Notes under the pieces: generated by a model
The model's database searches: none
What the model was told of the DNA's origin: nothing
The model's input: the letters and a program-made list of their open reading frames with translations, nothing else
Assembly: GCA_965657085.1 (NCBI GenBank)
Contig: CBFHND010000008.1
Span: 69,043-133,042, forward strand
Direction: 5' to 3'
Length of the DNA stretch: 64,000 bases
DNA from: CBFHND01 sp965657085
GTDB taxonomy: Bacteria > Pseudomonadota > Alphaproteobacteria > Rhodobacterales > Rhodobacteraceae
Shown here: piece after piece, positions 8,242 to 16,764 of the stretch
How positions within the stretch are numbered: position 1 is the stretch's first letter
How the letters are laid out: the number at the start of each line of letters is the position of its first letter
Position numbers and translations under genes: made by a program

Positions 8242-8610
8242 ATGCGCAACGCGGCACTGACCCTTGGCGTGATCGCCGGATTGATCGCCATGATCGTAGG
8301 CTTTTTCAGCTATGGCTATACAGAAGCCATCGGGCGCTACGGCGAGATTGAGGGATTGGCCGAACAGCTGTCCAATCCGGGCCTTGTGCGCACCATGTCG
8401 ATCCTTGCACCGATCCTTGCCCTTGCAGGCGGCGCGATGTCACGGGCGCGCGCGCTTTGGGGCGGTGTGATGATGCTGGCTTCGGCGGCGGGGATGCTGG
8501 TTGCCTTTGGCTGGACCGTGTTTACCATGTTCCCCATCGCCATGGCCGCGCTGGGCGGTCTGCTGGCCATCGCGGCGGGCAAGCCGGACGAACCCAAGGC
8601 GCATTTCTAG
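8242..8610 (+). CDS. Small four-helix integral membrane protein
   Basis: A 122-residue protein with about four transmembrane segments (residues 4-26, 51-64, 72-90 and 94-112), separated by a short charged loop (RYGEIEGLAEQLSNPG) after the first. It starts two bases after the ArsC-like gene and its last four bases overlap the end of the convergent DoxX gene. No family assigned with confidence and no function inferred. Confidence 0.65.
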   Translation: MRNAALTLGVIAGLIAMIVGFFSYGYTEAIGRYGEIEGLAEQLSNPGLVRTMSILAPILALAGGAMSRARALWGGVMMLASAAGMLVAFGWTVFTMFPIAMAALGGLLAIAAGKPDEPKAHF

Positions 8611-9149
8611 GCGGCAGGTGCGCGAGGGCGCAGCCCGGCATCAAAGCTGATGGGGCCAGCGCCCTTGATCACCAGAACCAGCAGCAAGAAAATCCAGAAA
8701 GCCCGCTGATCGACGATCAGCGCACCCGACGCCTTGTCGAACCACGCGCCAATGTCCTTTTCGGCCACACCATGCCCGGTGATATCGACCATGGATTGCA
8801 CGACCACAAAGACGATCATGCCAAGGCTCGACAGACGGGTCAGGAACCCGGCCACGATGAACAGGGGCAACACAAACTCCGCCCAGGTGCCCACAAGCGC
8901 CACAAGCCAATGACCCAATCCCAATTGCGACGTGTCGTATCCTACGGCCTCGACCGCCTTGGGAAAGATCTGGATGTAGGCGCTGTCGGACAAGCGGAAA
9001 ATGCCTTGCCAGCCTTCCCCCAGCTTGGTCAGGCCGGACACCCAGAAATACATCAGCAAGGTGCCGGCAAAAACGATCCGTGCAAGCGTCGGCAACAGCC
9101 AGTCCGCGCGATCAAGACGGCCCGTCAGGGCAGTGTAGGTTGAGGTCAT
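8607..9149 (-). CDS. bufD: DoxX-family membrane protein (BufD-like)
   Basis: A 180-residue DoxX-like membrane protein with about four transmembrane segments and the usual Arg near the first helix (LPTLARIVFAGTLLMYFW). It is the last gene of a four-gene operon and starts within the stop of the DUF2063 gene (ATGA overlap). In bufferin operons characterised in Caulobacter, DoxX proteins are called BufD and are thought to assist the periplasmic metallophore, perhaps in redox or membrane handling. The gene symbol rests on operon context as much as on sequence. Confidence 0.8.
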   Translation of the reverse strand: MTSTYTALTGRLDRADWLLPTLARIVFAGTLLMYFWVSGLTKLGEGWQGIFRLSDSAYIQIFPKAVEAVGYDTSQLGLGHWLVALVGTWAEFVLPLFIVAGFLTRLSSLGMIVFVVVQSMVDITGHGVAEKDIGAWFDKASGALIVDQRAFWIFLLLVLVIKGAGPISFDAGLRPRAPAA

Positions 9150-9904
9150 GGGTCTTCCTTCACGTCCAGCCCGATCAGGGCGCTTTCATTCAATAACACG
9201 GCCAGCGTCGGCCCCAGGTCAAAGCCTGCATCAATGGCGCTGGCGGCCTCTTGCGCTTGGCCCAGCGTTGCGCCAGCCATGGCAGCGGCCACCCAGGCGC
9301 CTGCGCAGGGCGATAGCGGATGCGGAGCAGGATCAAAGGCGGCGCGGGTGATCAACACGTCCTGCGCGATGGCTTGGGGGCGTGGCGCATCCGTGGCGGT
9401 GTTGAAGCGCCAGATGTCAAAAAGTGGCCAATCCGATCGGATCACCTGCACCGGCGGCGCAAAGGTCAGCACCACGCGGTCCAGATCATCGGACGGCACC
9501 GCGGCCAGAGCCTGCGGGTCGATCGGATCGCTGTCCGCGGCGTGATAGGCCTGCCGCACCGCCAGTTCCAGTCGCGCGACGTCCGGCAGATACCCCAAGT
9601 GCGACAGCGGAGCGAAGCCGCTCAGAAAGTCGCAGAAGCCTTGCCCGTAGTGCATCATCAAAGGCGAGGTAGGCGGATTGGCCAGCAGGTAAGTGCGCGC
9701 CACGTTGCGGAAATTCTCGGTTCCTATCAGCTTGGCTATGACCGGAAACCCGGCCTGCATCGCATCGGTCAGCGCGTGGACCACGTTGTTGCGATAGACG
9801 TTGAACCTGCGCCCCGCAGGCGCGCCTGTGCCGTCCACCAAACCCTCTGGAATGGCGGCGCTGGCATCCAGCAGGGCCTTTCGGAAATCGCGTTGCTTGC
9901 TCAT
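9146..9904 (-). CDS. bufC: DUF2063 peptide-recognition partner of MNIO enzyme (BufC/HvfC-like)
   Basis: A 252-residue protein. The N-terminal half (FRKALLDASAAIPEGLVDG, then RRFNVYRNNVVHALTDAM and FPVIAKLIG) is the conserved DUF2063 domain, once called a putative DNA-binding domain. It is now known in MNIO systems as the partner that binds the precursor peptide for modification. The start at 9904 overlaps the bufB stop by four bases; a longer open frame upstream reads through bufB in another frame and is rejected. Very tight coupling with bufB supports a two-protein complex. Confidence 0.88.
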   Translation of the reverse strand: MSKQRDFRKALLDASAAIPEGLVDGTGAPAGRRFNVYRNNVVHALTDAMQAGFPVIAKLIGTENFRNVARTYLLANPPTSPLMMHYGQGFCDFLSGFAPLSHLGYLPDVARLELAVRQAYHAADSDPIDPQALAAVPSDDLDRVVLTFAPPVQVIRSDWPLFDIWRFNTATDAPRPQAIAQDVLITRAAFDPAPHPLSPCAGAWVAAAMAGATLGQAQEAASAIDAGFDLGPTLAVLLNESALIGLDVKEDP

Positions 9905-10755
9905 GTGCGTACGCGGGCCAGTGCGATGTCGGCACGTACCGCTTCGGCGCGCAACACGGGCCAGTCTGGCACGTCGGTGTCCCATTCCACCAGAACGGGC
10001 GCGGGGCCGGTCTGCTGCATGGTGAGGTCCAGCAGAGCCCAGACCGGATCGGCCACGGGTGCAGCATGATCGTCGATCAGCAGCGGCGCGCCGTGGTCGT
10101 CGCTGTCCGTGGCATGGCCGCCCACGTGCAATTCCCCCACGGCCTGCGTGGGATAGGCGGCCAGATACTCCTGCGGCGTAAACCCAAGGTTGGTGGCCGA
10201 GACAAAGACGTTGTTCACATCCAAAAGCAGCCCGCATCCGGTGCGTGCCACCAGTTCGGCCAGAAAATCGGTCTCGGACCACGTGCTTTGGTCAAAGGCC
10301 AGATAGCTTGACGGGTTTTCAAGCAGCATCTGGCGGCCCAGCGTGGTCTGTACCTGATCGATGTGGCGCGCCACATGCGCCAGCGTTTCAGAGGTGTAGG
10401 GTAGGGGCAGCAGATCGTTGAGGTATTCGGCCCCATGTGTCGACCATGCCAGATGTTCGGAAAAGCTGGCCGGGGCCAGCCAGCCGCAAAGATGCTTGAG
10501 GCGTGCAAGGTGCTCGGGGTCCAGATCGCCCTCGCCCCCGATGCTCAGGCCCACGCCGTGCACCGACACCGCGAACTGGTCGGACAGGGCGCGCAGCTGC
10601 GCCAGTGGTCGGCCACCATCGCCCATGTAGTTCTCGGCGTGAACTTCGATCCACGTCACGGGGCCGGGGTCGGCCATCAGCGCATCAAAGTGCTGTGCCT
10701 TGAACCCGACGCCGGGGGCGGATGGCAAGGCAGTGCGGAGGGGGGTGTCCAGCAT
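9901..10755 (-). CDS. bufB: DUF692 multinuclear non-heme iron oxidase (BufB/HvfB-like)
   Basis: A 284-residue TIM-barrel enzyme of the MNIO (DUF692) family. Candidate iron ligands are all visible: His in GFKAQHF, Glu in VTWIEVHAENY, His in SVHGVGLSIGG, the Glu-His pair in SEHLAWS, Glu in LLENPSSY, Asp/Asn in LLLDVNNVFVSA, the two His of ELHVGGH and Glu in VLVEWDTD. These enzymes use two or three iron ions to convert cysteines of precursor peptides into oxazolone- or thiooxazole-type heterocycles. The substrate here is presumably the DUF2282 peptide encoded just upstream. Product chemistry is inferred from characterised relatives. Confidence 0.93.
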   Translation of the reverse strand: MLDTPLRTALPSAPGVGFKAQHFDALMADPGPVTWIEVHAENYMGDGGRPLAQLRALSDQFAVSVHGVGLSIGGEGDLDPEHLARLKHLCGWLAPASFSEHLAWSTHGAEYLNDLLPLPYTSETLAHVARHIDQVQTTLGRQMLLENPSSYLAFDQSTWSETDFLAELVARTGCGLLLDVNNVFVSATNLGFTPQEYLAAYPTQAVGELHVGGHATDSDDHGAPLLIDDHAAPVADPVWALLDLTMQQTGPAPVLVEWDTDVPDWPVLRAEAVRADIALARVRT

Positions 10756-10768
10756 TTGAGAGCTTTCC

Positions 10769-10794
10769 GGGCGCGTCCGGTGTCGGGCGCGCCC
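10769..10794 (-). promoter_or_regulatory. Intercistronic hairpin between bufA and bufB
   Basis: An 11-bp near-perfect inverted repeat (GGGCGCGTCCG, loop GTGT, CGGGCGCGCCC; one G-U-type position) fills most of the 50-base gap between the precursor gene and the enzyme gene. It has no U run, so mRNA processing or partial attenuation is more likely than full termination. Confidence 0.6.
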
Positions 10795-10805
10795 AAGGGC
10801 CGTGA

Positions 10806-11111
10806 TCAGGCCGGCAGATCGCGCTCAAGCGCTTCGAGCGAGCCTTGGCGCGGTGTGCCGTCGGCCATTTTGGGCAAGTCGATGTCGGCGCATGTGCCCG
10901 CATCGACCAGTGTCCATGCGTTGCCTTGGTAATCAACGACGCTTGAGCCTGCGCATGTGGTGCCGGGGCCTGCGGCGCAATCATTTTCACCTGCCAGCGA
11001 CACGCCATAGCATTTTTCCTTGGTCGCGGCGGATGCGCCTGTCGTGCCATGGGCGGCAACGGCTGCGGCCACGGCCCCTGCGATGGCGACGGTTTTCATT
11101 GTGTTCGACAT
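10806..11111 (-). CDS. bufA: Bufferin-type metallophore precursor (DUF2282, BufA1-like)
   Basis: A 101-residue precursor with a long Ala-rich signal peptide (residues 1-28, ending ASAATKE). The mature part contains four cysteines in the DUF2282 pattern: EKCYGVSLAGENDCAAG, then TTCAGSSVVDYQGNAW and DAGTCADIDL. In characterised bufferins these cysteines are modified by the MNIO enzyme, and the exported peptide binds copper. The start is supported by a strong GGAGGA site seven bases upstream. It heads the bufA-bufB-bufC-doxX operon and is set apart from thrS by a hairpin, so it likely has its own promoter. Confidence 0.88.
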   Translation of the reverse strand: MSNTMKTVAIAGAVAAAVAAHGTTGASAATKEKCYGVSLAGENDCAAGPGTTCAGSSVVDYQGNAWTLVDAGTCADIDLPKMADGTPRQGSLEALERDLPA

Positions 11112-11149
11112 GATGGGGTCCTCCTTTTAACGGTGTCTTGGGTCGTTGT

Positions 11150-11180
11150 AATGACCAAATTGATAGAAACGCAGGTCATT
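11150..11180. promoter_or_regulatory. Dyad symmetry upstream of bufA
   Basis: AATGACC and GGTCATT are separated by 17 bases in the bufA leader or promoter region, 39 to 69 bases before the start codon. This could be an operator. A candidate ECF-type promoter (AAC, 17 bases, CGTC on the minus strand) lies just upstream of it. Both are read by eye and untested. Confidence 0.35.
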
Positions 11181-11258
11181 TACCACTCACGACGCTGTGT
11201 GTCACAGGCGCGTTAGAAAAAATGACGAAAGACGGCAGAAGTTGGGAGAATCCGGTGG

Positions 11259-11305
11259 AAATGTTACAATCGGGCAGGATGCGCCCGCCCGATTTTGCAA
11301 CATTT
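11259..11305 (-). terminator. Hairpin terminator downstream of thrS
   Basis: An extended inverted repeat starts six bases after the thrS stop: outer arms AAATGTT / AACATTT and inner arms AATCGGGC / GCCCGATT around an 11-base loop. The U tract is weak (ATTT), so termination may be partial. It separates thrS from the bufferin operon on the same strand. Confidence 0.6.
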
Positions 11306-11310
11306 GACGT

Positions 11311-13260
11311 TCAACCGCGCAGATCGGGCGGTGTCGCTTCAAGCCCGAGATCGGCAACGACTGCGTCCAAGGCCTGCACGCTGGTCTGCTTTTCACCCAG
11401 ACGGCGCACGGACACGGTGCGGTCATCAACCTCACGGGCACCCACGGCCAGAATGACCGGCACCTTGCCCAGCGAATGTTCGCGGACCTTGTAGTTGATC
11501 TTTTCGTTGCGCAGGTCGGCCTCGGCGCGCACGCCTGCCGCGGTCAGGGCCGCCACGACCTCTTGGACATAGTCATCCGCATCCGAAATGATCGACGCGA
11601 CCACCACTTGGCGCGGCGCCAGCCAGAACGGCAACTTGCCTGCGTGTTCCTCGATCAGGATGCCGATGAACCGCTCGAACGATCCCAGGGTGGCCCGGTG
11701 CAGCATCACGGGGCGATGCTTGCCCCCGTCCGCGCCGATATATGTCGCATCCAGCCGCTCGGGCAGCACGAAGTCCACCTGAAAGGTGCCGCATTGCCAG
11801 ACCCGGCCAATGGCATCGGTCAGCGAAAACTCCAGTTTGGGGCCATAAAATGCGCCCTCGCCGGGGTTCATCTGCGGCTCCACGCCTGCGGCGCGGGTGG
11901 CCTCAAGCAGCGCCTTTTCCGCCTTGTCCCACACTTCGTCCGAGCCTGCGCGGGTCTCCGGACGGTCCGAGAACAGGATGTCGAACTTCTCGAACCCCAG
12001 ATCGCGGTAGACGTTCGACAGGAAGTCGATGAACTTGGCGCATTCATCCGCGATCTGTTCCTCGGTCGAGAAAATATGCGCGTCGTCCTGCGTGAAACCA
12101 CGCACCCGCATGATCCCGTGCAGGGCGCCCGAAGGTTCATACCGGTTGCATGACCCGAATTCGGCAATGCGCAGCGGCAGATCGCGGTAGGATTTCAAAC
12201 CCTGTTTGAAGATTTCCACGTGGCAGGGGCAGTTCATGGGTTTCAGCGCGTTGACCGCCTTTTCACGGGCATGTTCCTCGTCCACTTCGACGATGAACAT
12301 GTTTTCCTGATATTTTTCCCAGTGGCCCGAGGCCTCCCAGAGCTTGCGGTCCACGACTTGCGGGGTATTCACCTCGACGTAGCCGCCCTTGCGTTGCTGG
12401 CGGCGCATGTAATCCTGAAGCTCGGTGTAGATGCGCCATCCGTTGGGATGCCAGAAGATCTGGCCGGGTGCCTCTTCCTGCATGTGAAACAGGTCCATCT
12501 CGCGGCCCAGCTTGCGGTGATCGCGCTTGGCCGCCTCTTCGAGCATGTTGAGATGCGCGCGCAGTTTTTCCTTACCGGTAAACGCCACGCCGTAGATCCG
12601 TTGCAGCATCGCGCGGTTGCTGTCGCCGCGCCAATAGGCCCCCGCGATCGACATCAGTTTGAAGGCATCGCCCGGCACCTGTCCGGTGTGTTGCAGGTGC
12701 GGCCCCCGGCACAGGTCCTGCCAGTCGCCGTGCCAGTACATGCGCAGTGGCTCGTCGCCGGGAATGGCTTCGATCAGCTCGACCTTGTAGGGCTCGCCCA
12801 GGTCTTCGTAATGCTTGATCGCGCGGGCGCGGTCCCAGACCTCGGTGGTCACGGGTTCGCGCTTGTTGATGATTTCCTTCATCTTCTTTTCGATCAGGCC
12901 CAGATCGTCCGGGGTGAAGGGGGCTGCGCGGTCAAAGTCGTAATACCAGCCGTTTTCGATCACCGGGCCGATGGTCACCTTGGTGTCGGGCCAGATTTCC
13001 TGCACCGCGCGGGCCATGATGTGCGCAAGGTCGTGGCGCACCAATTCGTTGGCCTGCGCCTCGTCCGCCATGGTGTGAATGGCGATCTGCGCATCATCCG
13101 GGATGGGCCATGCCAGATCCCAATGCGCGCCGTTTACGGTCGCGCTGATCGCCTTTTTGGACAGGGATTTCGAGATGCTTTCGGCGACTTCGGCAGGGGT
13201 GATGCCCGCCGCATAGTCGCGCGCGTTGCCGTCGGGAAAAGTCAGGGAGATTTGGGCCAT
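11311..13260 (-). CDS. thrS: Threonyl-tRNA synthetase
   Basis: A 649-residue class II synthetase, the usual full length, charging tRNA-Thr in the cytoplasm. It has the N-terminal TGS domain (MAQISLTFPDGNARDY), the editing domain with its metal-site His residues (LVRHDLAHIMARAV), and the catalytic core with motif 2 (FGSCNRYEPSGALHGIMRVR). The zinc ligands appear as Cys in PMNCPCHVE, His in TQDDAHIFS and His in MLHRATLGSFERF. The C-terminal anticodon-binding domain (QVVVASIISDADDY onwards) is complete. Apparently monocistronic. Confidence 0.98.
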   Translation of the reverse strand: MAQISLTFPDGNARDYAAGITPAEVAESISKSLSKKAISATVNGAHWDLAWPIPDDAQIAIHTMADEAQANELVRHDLAHIMARAVQEIWPDTKVTIGPVIENGWYYDFDRAAPFTPDDLGLIEKKMKEIINKREPVTTEVWDRARAIKHYEDLGEPYKVELIEAIPGDEPLRMYWHGDWQDLCRGPHLQHTGQVPGDAFKLMSIAGAYWRGDSNRAMLQRIYGVAFTGKEKLRAHLNMLEEAAKRDHRKLGREMDLFHMQEEAPGQIFWHPNGWRIYTELQDYMRRQQRKGGYVEVNTPQVVDRKLWEASGHWEKYQENMFIVEVDEEHAREKAVNALKPMNCPCHVEIFKQGLKSYRDLPLRIAEFGSCNRYEPSGALHGIMRVRGFTQDDAHIFSTEEQIADECAKFIDFLSNVYRDLGFEKFDILFSDRPETRAGSDEVWDKAEKALLEATRAAGVEPQMNPGEGAFYGPKLEFSLTDAIGRVWQCGTFQVDFVLPERLDATYIGADGGKHRPVMLHRATLGSFERFIGILIEEHAGKLPFWLAPRQVVVASIISDADDYVQEVVAALTAAGVRAEADLRNEKINYKVREHSLGKVPVILAVGAREVDDRTVSVRRLGEKQTSVQALDAVVADLGLEATPPDLRG

Positions 13261-13349
13261 CTTGGGCTCCTCGTCGGTTTGGCGCCTACAAAACGCCCGG
13301 TTGCGGGTAACTGTATGTAGGGCCTATGTGCCGCCGCCCATGGCGTTCG

Positions 13350-14510
13350 TCAAGGGGCGTGCGGCGCAAGGCGGGCGGAAAGTGTCAGATGCACCAACGC
13401 CAACGTGGCGGCACCTCCCGCAGCGATCCCGATGGCCGACAGTCCGTAGCGCGCCAGAACCCAGCCGCCAAAGGCGGACCCAAGGGCCGCCCCCACGTAG
13501 ATCGCCGCCGCGTTCAGGGCCAGAACCACGGGTGCGCGCGCCCCTGCCGCCGCAATCAGGCGCATCTGCTGTCCGGCCATGAACGACCAGCCCGACGCCG
13601 CCCAGCCAAAGCAAAGAGCCATGAGCCCGATGGCAGACATCGGCAAGGTCGAAAACAGCGGCATGAACACCATCTGCAAAATGCAAAGCAACGTCAGCGT
13701 GCGCCGCCAGCCCCAGCGATCGGCCAAAATGCCGCCACCGATGTTGCCCACCACAGCACCTACGCCGAACACCGCCAGCGTCAGTGTAATACCCGAGCGG
13801 CCAAAGCCCATCGTCTCGCTCAGCAGTGGCGCGATGTAGGTATAAAGGACATAGATCGACCCAAGAAACGTACCGGTGAACAGCACTGCCAGCATCATGC
13901 GCCCCTGTGCGAGAACGTCGCCCAGATCACGCAGGCTGACCGGTTGAAACCGCAAGCCCGCCGGGACGCAGACCCAAACCAGTGCCACACATGGCACAGC
14001 CAGCCCCACCACCAGCCAGAATGCCCACCGCCAGCCAAAGGTGTAGGCGATCCAACTGCCTGCGGGGACACCGATGACCTGCGCCAGCGTCAGCCCGAAG
14101 AACACCGCCGCCAGCACCCGCGCGCGCTGCGCTTCGGGATAAAGCGCCGCTGCCGTGGCCGCAGCGACAGGCGTGAACAGCCCCGCGCCCGCCGCTGCCA
14201 GAACCCGCGCCACGTTCAGTGCAAGAACGAAAGGCGCCATCGCCGAGATCAGCGCAGCAAGCGTAAACAGAACAAGACCAAAGGCCATGACCCGCCGCCG
14301 CCCGATCCGCCCGGTCAGCGCCACCAGCAGGGGCGACAGCACCGCGTAGGCCACAGCATAAACGGTCATCAACTGCCCGGCTTCCGCGGTGCTGATCGAC
14401 ATGTCGGCACCCAAAGGTTCCAGCACGCCGACGATCACGAAAGCCCCGACACCAATCAGGAAATTCGATGCAGACAGGGCAGGGACAAGCAGACGCGGCG
14501 GCGAGGACAT
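13350..14510 (-). CDS. MFS drug/metabolite exporter (DHA1, Bcr/AraJ-like)
   Basis: A 386-residue transporter with about 12 transmembrane segments in two halves. The loop 2-3 signature is GRIGRRRVMAFG, and the second half has the related ADRWGWRRTLT. The TM5 antiporter-like motif GLTLAQVIGVPAGSWI supports a proton-driven exporter of the DHA1 type. The start at 14510 has AGGG nine bases upstream; 17 more codons are open upstream but carry no ribosome site. No regulator is adjacent and the substrate is unknown. Confidence 0.88.
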   Translation of the reverse strand: MSSPPRLLVPALSASNFLIGVGAFVIVGVLEPLGADMSISTAEAGQLMTVYAVAYAVLSPLLVALTGRIGRRRVMAFGLVLFTLAALISAMAPFVLALNVARVLAAAGAGLFTPVAAATAAALYPEAQRARVLAAVFFGLTLAQVIGVPAGSWIAYTFGWRWAFWLVVGLAVPCVALVWVCVPAGLRFQPVSLRDLGDVLAQGRMMLAVLFTGTFLGSIYVLYTYIAPLLSETMGFGRSGITLTLAVFGVGAVVGNIGGGILADRWGWRRTLTLLCILQMVFMPLFSTLPMSAIGLMALCFGWAASGWSFMAGQQMRLIAAAGARAPVVLALNAAAIYVGAALGSAFGGWVLARYGLSAIGIAAGGAATLALVHLTLSARLAPHAP

Positions 14511-14688
14511 GGCGCAAACCCTAGGCTGCATGCGTCTTGTGCTGCAATGCGCAGCGGTCATGCGGCATACAAAGGCATTCCGAAAAAGCGACGCGAAAAT
14601 GACGAAATGCGACAGTTTTACCCTTTACCTCGGCTGAAGGCAGAGTATTTATCCACTATCGGAAACTTTTGCTGCATCTGGAGACCCT

Positions 14689-14898
14689 ATGCCCGGCTAT
14701 AACAAGACCTTTGAACTTTCCGTCGAAGATCTGGACCTCATCGAGGAGGCGCTGCGTCGCAACAAGACCGAATTGACCCTCGAAAAGGCCAGTGACGATA
14801 CCGCACCCGTTGCGCGCCGTATCCACGACCTGTTGGGGCGCCTGCACAATCAAAAGACGTTCTATCGTCCCCGCTCGGGCGCATACGTCAGCGGCTGA
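14689..14898 (+). CDS. Small conserved hypothetical protein
   Basis: A 69-residue helical, charged protein (VEDLDLIEEALRRNKTEL, then ARRIHDLLGRLHNQK), with no membrane segment or cysteines. The composition suggests a short helical-hairpin protein found in many roseobacters, but no function is known to me. It stands alone between the divergent MFS gene and the hydrolase operon. Confidence 0.65.
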   Translation: MPGYNKTFELSVEDLDLIEEALRRNKTELTLEKASDDTAPVARRIHDLLGRLHNQKTFYRPRSGAYVSG

Positions 14899-15019
14899 CA
14901 CCGACGCGCGCGGTGTTTCGACGCCGCGTCGCCTTGCAAATTCTCCGCCCGCCGCCTGAAAACGCCATTGTCAGCACGGCCTGCTGCCCCCATGATCCGC
15001 GCAAGATCGGGGGGAGATC

Positions 15020-15772
15020 ATGGCACAGCCACACATTCTGGACACGGCACTGGGCCGGGCCATCGCCTATCACCGCACTGAAGGGCAGGGGCCTTGGATC
15101 GTCTTTTTGGGCGGTCTGAAATCCGACATGGAAGGCACCAAGGCGCTGCACCTTGAGACATGGGCGCAGGCGCAGGGCCGCGCCTTCCTGAGGTTTGACT
15201 ATTCCGGTCACGGCCAAAGCAGCGGCACCTTTGAAGAGGGCGCCATTGGCGATTGGGCCGAAGACACCGCGGCGGTGATAACCGCGCTGACCGACGGTCC
15301 GGTGATCCTGGTGGGCAGTAGCATGGGTGGCTGGCAAGCGCTGCTCTTTGCGCGTGCGCATCCTGACCGCATGGCGGGTCTTGTCACCATCGCCGCAGCG
15401 CCGGATTTCACCGAAGACGGGTATTGGGCCAAATTCTCGGACGATCAAAAGGCGGCGCTGGCGCGCGATGGCCAGATCGAGATGCCGTCCGATTACATGG
15501 ATCCATTCATCATCACAGAGCGGTTTATCGAGGACGGGCGGCGCAACCTTGTCCTGCGCGATCCCTTGCCCTTGCCCTGTCCGGTGCGCTGTTTGCAAGG
15601 CACGGCCGACACGGCGGTCAGCACCGAAACCGCCCTTCGGCTGATGGACCACGCCACCGCATCCGATATGCGCCTGACCTTGGTCAAGGACGCCGATCAC
15701 CGCTTTTCCGACGGGCCATGCCTTGGCCTGATCGAAGCAGCAATTACAGACATTCTGGAGACCATCACATGA
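15020..15772 (+). CDS. Alpha/beta hydrolase
   Basis: A 250-residue alpha/beta hydrolase. The nucleophile elbow is GSSMGG (about residue 96), the oxyanion region WIVFLGGLKSDMEGTKA, and the acid and base lie in GTADTAV and KDADHRFSDG. It resembles the YqiA/carboxylesterase-like hydrolases of alphaproteobacteria; the substrate is unknown. GGGGGGAG precedes the ATG. It is first of an apparent operon, overlapping the next hydrolase gene by four bases (ATGA). Confidence 0.9.
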   Translation: MAQPHILDTALGRAIAYHRTEGQGPWIVFLGGLKSDMEGTKALHLETWAQAQGRAFLRFDYSGHGQSSGTFEEGAIGDWAEDTAAVITALTDGPVILVGSSMGGWQALLFARAHPDRMAGLVTIAAAPDFTEDGYWAKFSDDQKAALARDGQIEMPSDYMDPFIITERFIEDGRRNLVLRDPLPLPCPVRCLQGTADTAVSTETALRLMDHATASDMRLTLVKDADHRFSDGPCLGLIEAAITDILETIT

Positions 15773-16764
15773 AAACGCTCGGCAAATTCCTTATGCGCCT
15801 TGTCGGAGCCGTCGTGGTTCTGGTGGCTGTGCTCTACATTTTCGGCCCCTATGAAGACGCGCCGCTGGACCTCAATTTTGACGAGGCCAAGCTGGCGGAC
15901 GGGGTCGAAGCCCATTTCAGCCAAGCCGAAGCGCGTTTTGACGACATCACGCCCGGCACTGAAAAGCGTGTGATCTGGGCCGGAGCGCCCGAGGCAAAAA
16001 CACCGATCTCGGTCGTTTACGTGCACGGGTTTTCGGCCACATCCGAAGAAATCCGCCCTGTGCCCGACAAGGTGGCCGAAGCCTTGGGGGCAAATCTGAT
16101 ATTTACGCGCTTGCAAGGTCACGGGCGTGGATCCGACGCCTTGGCGGAAGGCACCGTGGCCGGGTGGATGGGTGATATGGCCGAAGCTCTGGCCGCAGCG
16201 CGCGCCGCGGGCGAGCGTGTGATCGTAATTTCCACGTCCACCGGCGGAACACTTGTGGCGGCGGCCGCCACCGATCCGGCGATGATGCGGGATGTGGCCG
16301 GAGTGGTGCTTGTGTCGCCCAACTTTGGGATCAACAATGGGGCTGCGCCGATGCTGACATGGCCTGCGGCCCGTGCGTGGCTGCCGCTTCTGGCCGGGGA
16401 AACCCGCAGCTTTGAGCCTTTGAACGATCAGCAAGAGAAATACTGGACCACCAGCTATCCTTCTGCCGCAGTGTTTCCGATGGCCGCGATGGTCAAGAAG
16501 GTGGCGGCACTGGACTACTCTGCGGTGCAGGTGCCCGCCCTGTTCTGGTACGCGCCCGAGGATCAGGTTGTGCGCTCGGACGTCACGGACACGATCGCGG
16601 CCGACTGGGGCAGCGACCGCAGCACACCGGTCATGGTCGTTCAACCGACCTTGGGCGATGGCGATGACCCATCGGCCCATGTGACGGCAGGCGATATCAT
16701 TTCGCCCGGTCAGACGGACATCATGGTTCAAGGTGTATTGGACTGGGCAAAGACGCTGCCATGA
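15769..16764 (+). CDS. Membrane-anchored alpha/beta hydrolase
   Basis: A 331-residue hydrolase with an N-terminal signal anchor (residues 8-26, RLVGAVVVLVAVLYIFG). The lysophospholipase-like core has the oxyanion loop VVYVHGFSAT. The nucleophile elbow reads ISTSTGG, so the first Gly of the usual GxSxG is Ser. Candidate acid and base are in APEDQVV and PSAHVTAG. It overlaps the upstream hydrolase and the downstream VOC gene by four bases each, giving a three- to four-gene operon. The active site probably faces the periplasm. Confidence 0.85.
   Translation: MKTLGKFLMRLVGAVVVLVAVLYIFGPYEDAPLDLNFDEAKLADGVEAHFSQAEARFDDITPGTEKRVIWAGAPEAKTPISVVYVHGFSATSEEIRPVPDKVAEALGANLIFTRLQGHGRGSDALAEGTVAGWMGDMAEALAAARAAGERVIVISTSTGGTLVAAAATDPAMMRDVAGVVLVSPNFGINNGAAPMLTWPAARAWLPLLAGETRSFEPLNDQQEKYWTTSYPSAAVFPMAAMVKKVAALDYSAVQVPALFWYAPEDQVVRSDVTDTIAADWGSDRSTPVMVVQPTLGDGDDPSAHVTAGDIISPGQTDIMVQGVLDWAKTLP

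Noticed and set aside
13326..14702. Long plus-strand open frame opposite the MFS exporter
   Set aside because: Rich in Arg, His, Gln and Pro, the typical product of GC-rich antisense; the MFS frame on the other strand is clearly real.
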